A stretch of DNA of 64,000 bases, taken from NCBI GenBank assembly GCA_963693305.1, contig OY855906.1:26686289-26750288 (forward strand). The letters are read 5' to 3'. Shown piece after piece: positions 35,907-64,000 of this stretch; position 1 is the stretch's first letter, and the number at the start of each line of letters is the position of its first letter. Position numbers and translations under genes: made by a program. The notes under the pieces were generated by a model. That model saw only the letters and a program-made list of their open reading frames with translations. It ran no database searches and had not been told where the DNA came from. Origin of the DNA: Meandrina meandrites (taxonomy: Eukaryota; Cnidaria; Anthozoa; Scleractinia; Meandrinidae).

Positions 35907-36341
35907 CTACCATTTTTGAGCTACCATGAAGGGCCAACTTTTTTCCGCGTTTTCACACGTAAAACATTCAAGTTTGTCTAGACAAACCGTTGCGTTTTTC
36001 AGCTGAACCAATTAACGCTTGGAGCATAAACATGTCAAGTTTGACAGTTCCGCCTGTGTGTTTCGGCACATGAAACAATGGTTTTGAAAACTTTTGCATC
36101 AACTTTTTATATTTCTTCAATGAATGTCGACAGCAAAGGGCAGTTTTACACTTCTGATAAATGCTTTGACAGCGATCTTTGATGGTTTATTTATTTTTTA
36201 TATTTTGGGGGGATTATTTATGTTAAGCAACATTAAATGGTTTACTTGTAAAACAGGACAGTTTGTCAGACAAACTTGAATGTTTTACATGTGAGAAAAT
36301 GCAGAAAAAGGTGGCTGTTCATGGTAGCTAGAAAATGGTAG
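35907..36341. mobile_element. 435-bp inverted-repeat element
   Basis: The ends CTACCATTTTTGAGCTACCA and its diverged complement are continued by AAAACATTCAAGTTTGTCTA / GACAAACTTGAATGTTTTAC pairs inside. It abuts the previous transposon. The target duplication is not clear. Confidence 0.6.
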
Positions 36342-36729
36342 ACGTATATCGTCAGAAAAAATGATTTTTCAGTTTGGAAGTTAAGACAGAAATCTTATAT
36401 GGGGAGGGGTGCTTATGACCAGCATTTTACTCTGGAGGGGTTGGCAGGAGCCAGGAGACTTGTTAAATTTTATTAGTCAAGAGCGTTATACATAAAAGTG
36501 TTATCTGCACAGAACTGGAAAAAAGATCCTTAGAGTCCCTGCAATGCTGTCACTTGACTTAAGGAGGCACTACACAATTTTTGTTGTGCTACAGTGCAAC
36601 AGAAATGGTGTAACACTCTGACTGGTATTTCTTTCTTTAGGCGTAGAACTGTATGGGCAAGTGATATTTTTTGGAAGCGGGCCCTACATGTTTAGCAGTT
36701 GTCAGGTTATCATGGACAACTATAAAATC

Positions 36730-36833
36730 CTTTTATTATAAAAACTTTTAATTAGTGGTATACCGAGTGGTATTTTGGATTTCCTACTACTCGGTATACC
36801 ACTAAATTTTATATAATAAAAAGAAAATTAAAT
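36730..36833. mobile_element. ~100-bp palindromic MITE
   Basis: The arms TAGTGGTATACCGAGTGGTA and TACTCGGTATACCACTA, extended by TTTTATTATA / TATAATAAAA, form a hairpin with a loop of about 20 bp. Coding is absent. Confidence 0.6.
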
Positions 36834-36841
36834 GGTCCCTT

Positions 36842-37386
36842 GGAGATAAAAAACTTCTCATCTCATGTTGAGAATATTTCAATATTAAATACCGGTATAT
36901 TTTTTCACACTCGAAGAGAAATTTCATATCTCTGTGCAGCCATGTTATATCCTCTTACTTTAAATTTGCTGAAGTAGCAGTTTGTGTCTCACAATCATTC
37001 TGTAGAGTCTGCTTTAGAAAGCAAACGGGAAATTGTAAACATTGTGATCTGCCATTTTATGCACTAATTAGAACATCTCTCCAATTTTCTGATTTGTACT
37101 TTAGTGTCAATTTATAAGCTACAATATTTTACCCTCTTTTTACCAAAAAATATTGTAAAAAGATGTTTGGCATGTTTATAAAATTTTTGTTCAAATGTTG
37201 AGAGAAGAAACCTTAGGTTTACAGAAAGCTGCTAATTTAAAAATAATTAAAATATGTGAAGAACATTGATAAGACTACTAGCCTTGCTGTATTTAAATCA
37301 ACAGCTATTTGCATTTAGTTTGAACTTGTGGTGTGTTGAACACTGTGTTTGCAGGAAGAAGTGCATAAAAGGAGGGAAAAGTCTTG
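36842..37386. other. CEP104 5' flank and untranslated leader
   Basis: No separate gene. A good acceptor (GTGTTTGCAG, ending 37354) lies 32 bp before the CEP104 ATG, implying that the first coding exon starts at 37355 and that a non-coding exon lies upstream, not located. Confidence 0.5.
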
Positions 37387-63020
<25,634 letters not shown>

Positions 63021-64000
63021 TAGCAGCTTGGAGGTAAAAGCAAGCTAGGTTACGACACAGGCACTTTCCCTGTCAAGTACGCAGGATAAGACGGCGACGG
63101 ATTGTATGAAGAACAAAGACGTGCCAGTTAACTTGTGGTGACGTGAAGTTTTTGTAAAAGGCCTGTAGTATGATGATAGCAAGGAATTTCCCTTTTTCAT
63201 ATTCATTTTGTAGGACAAAAATCAAATGCACGTTACAGTAAGTGGTTCCTTCTTGAAATCTGCTTGCGTCATAAAGCCAGGTTGTAATAAATTTAGTGGT
63301 TAATGTTCTTACTTTTTCCGAGACGCCAATTCGTCGTAAACGTTTTGACGACGCACCTCGTAATTTTTTTCTTATAAGTAAGGGTATTATCGTGGTACAG
63401 GCCTTTCAAGTTGTTGAACAACTGCGGACATCACTCGATTTCAGGCTTTGACAGTGTTACAGAAATGCGTCATTCAATGTCATAAACTTACGTATGGTAT
63501 GGCACTTTTGTATATAGAATAAAATATTCCTTGGTTCTACCGTCTGGTAACTGTTACCTCGCTCACGCAAACATGCTTAATTATGCTTAAAAATATCTCG
63601 CCTTTAAACAGGTTTCTCTCTACAGTTGTACTCTGCACAAACGTTGCTTTGTGAGCTTTAGACACTTGTTAGTCTTACGATAATAAAACTATAAGTGGGG
63701 CCGCGTTTTTAACCTTGAGTATGCATTGTTGTCAACTTGGTTTAACAAACATGTTTAGTTGGTGTGAATGGGGTATGATGTGTTAGTTAGACGCATTATA
63801 ATCTTGTGCCCGATCTCCCACGGCAAATCTTTTGTAAAATGGGAGATGGGCTGGACATCACGCACATTTGTACTTAATTCCGCGAGTTACCTATCGAGTA
63901 GGGAAAAAGAACCCGGCGGAATAGTGATCTTTTCTAGTAGCAACGTTTAAGGCAGTAAAATTTGCGTGCCTGCTTTAAGATGGAGGTGCGATAATGCTCT
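63021..64000 (+). other. CEP104 3' UTR and flank
   Basis: Non-coding. AATAAA signals are at 63286-63291, 63518-63523 and 63682-63687; any of the three could end the transcript, the second being preceded by a TATATAG-rich stretch. No further gene starts before the window ends. Confidence 0.55.

Overview
The window looks like nuclear DNA of an invertebrate animal, most likely an anthozoan cnidarian (a stony coral is my best guess). It is AT-rich. Its genes are split into many small exons with GT-AG introns, and it is packed with short inverted-repeat DNA elements and tRNA-derived SINEs. There are no operons, ribosome binding sites or bacterial features. Most short open frames are chance; the real genes were found by following splice sites, reading-frame phase and protein similarity. 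The organism is an inference from gene style and repeat content.

Layout: (1) 1-13,770 is mainly non-coding. One phase-consistent pair of candidate exons (1507-1615 and 1759-1790) may be the 3' end of an unknown plus-strand gene. (2) 13,771-19,453, plus strand: a four-exon gene for a secreted-leader, leucine-rich-repeat, seven-helix receptor of the LGR type (1,094 aa) with a 600-residue Ser/Pro-rich tail and several non-canonical class A GPCR positions. (3) 19,454-23,750: non-coding, with a 632-bp fold-back element and a 28-bp minisatellite. (4) 23,755-32,737, minus strand: CPLANE2 (RSG1), a small GTPase of the ciliogenesis and planar polarity (CPLANE) complex, in at least eight exons; its last exon is not placed. 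(5) 32,738-37,354: a 4.6-kb interval between divergent genes, holding two or three mobile elements. (6) 37,387-63,020, plus strand: CEP104, a ciliary-tip/centriolar microtubule protein, 37 coding exons, 885 aa. (7) 63,021-64,000: its 3' flank with several poly(A) signals.

CPLANE2 and CEP104 lie head to head and both serve cilium assembly: CPLANE2 at the basal body, CEP104 at the ciliary and microtubule tip. This is a candidate co-regulated pair. Introns of both genes carry a dense record of transposition. Four elements are flanked by TTAA. Two start with CAGGGC and have exact 5-bp target duplications. One has a 9-bp duplication (Mutator-like) and one a 7-bp duplication. A truncated LINE has a 580-bp GATA array as its 3' tail. 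There are also several SINEs and twin copies of two MITE families. I saw no CRISPR array, rRNA gene or intact tRNA gene.
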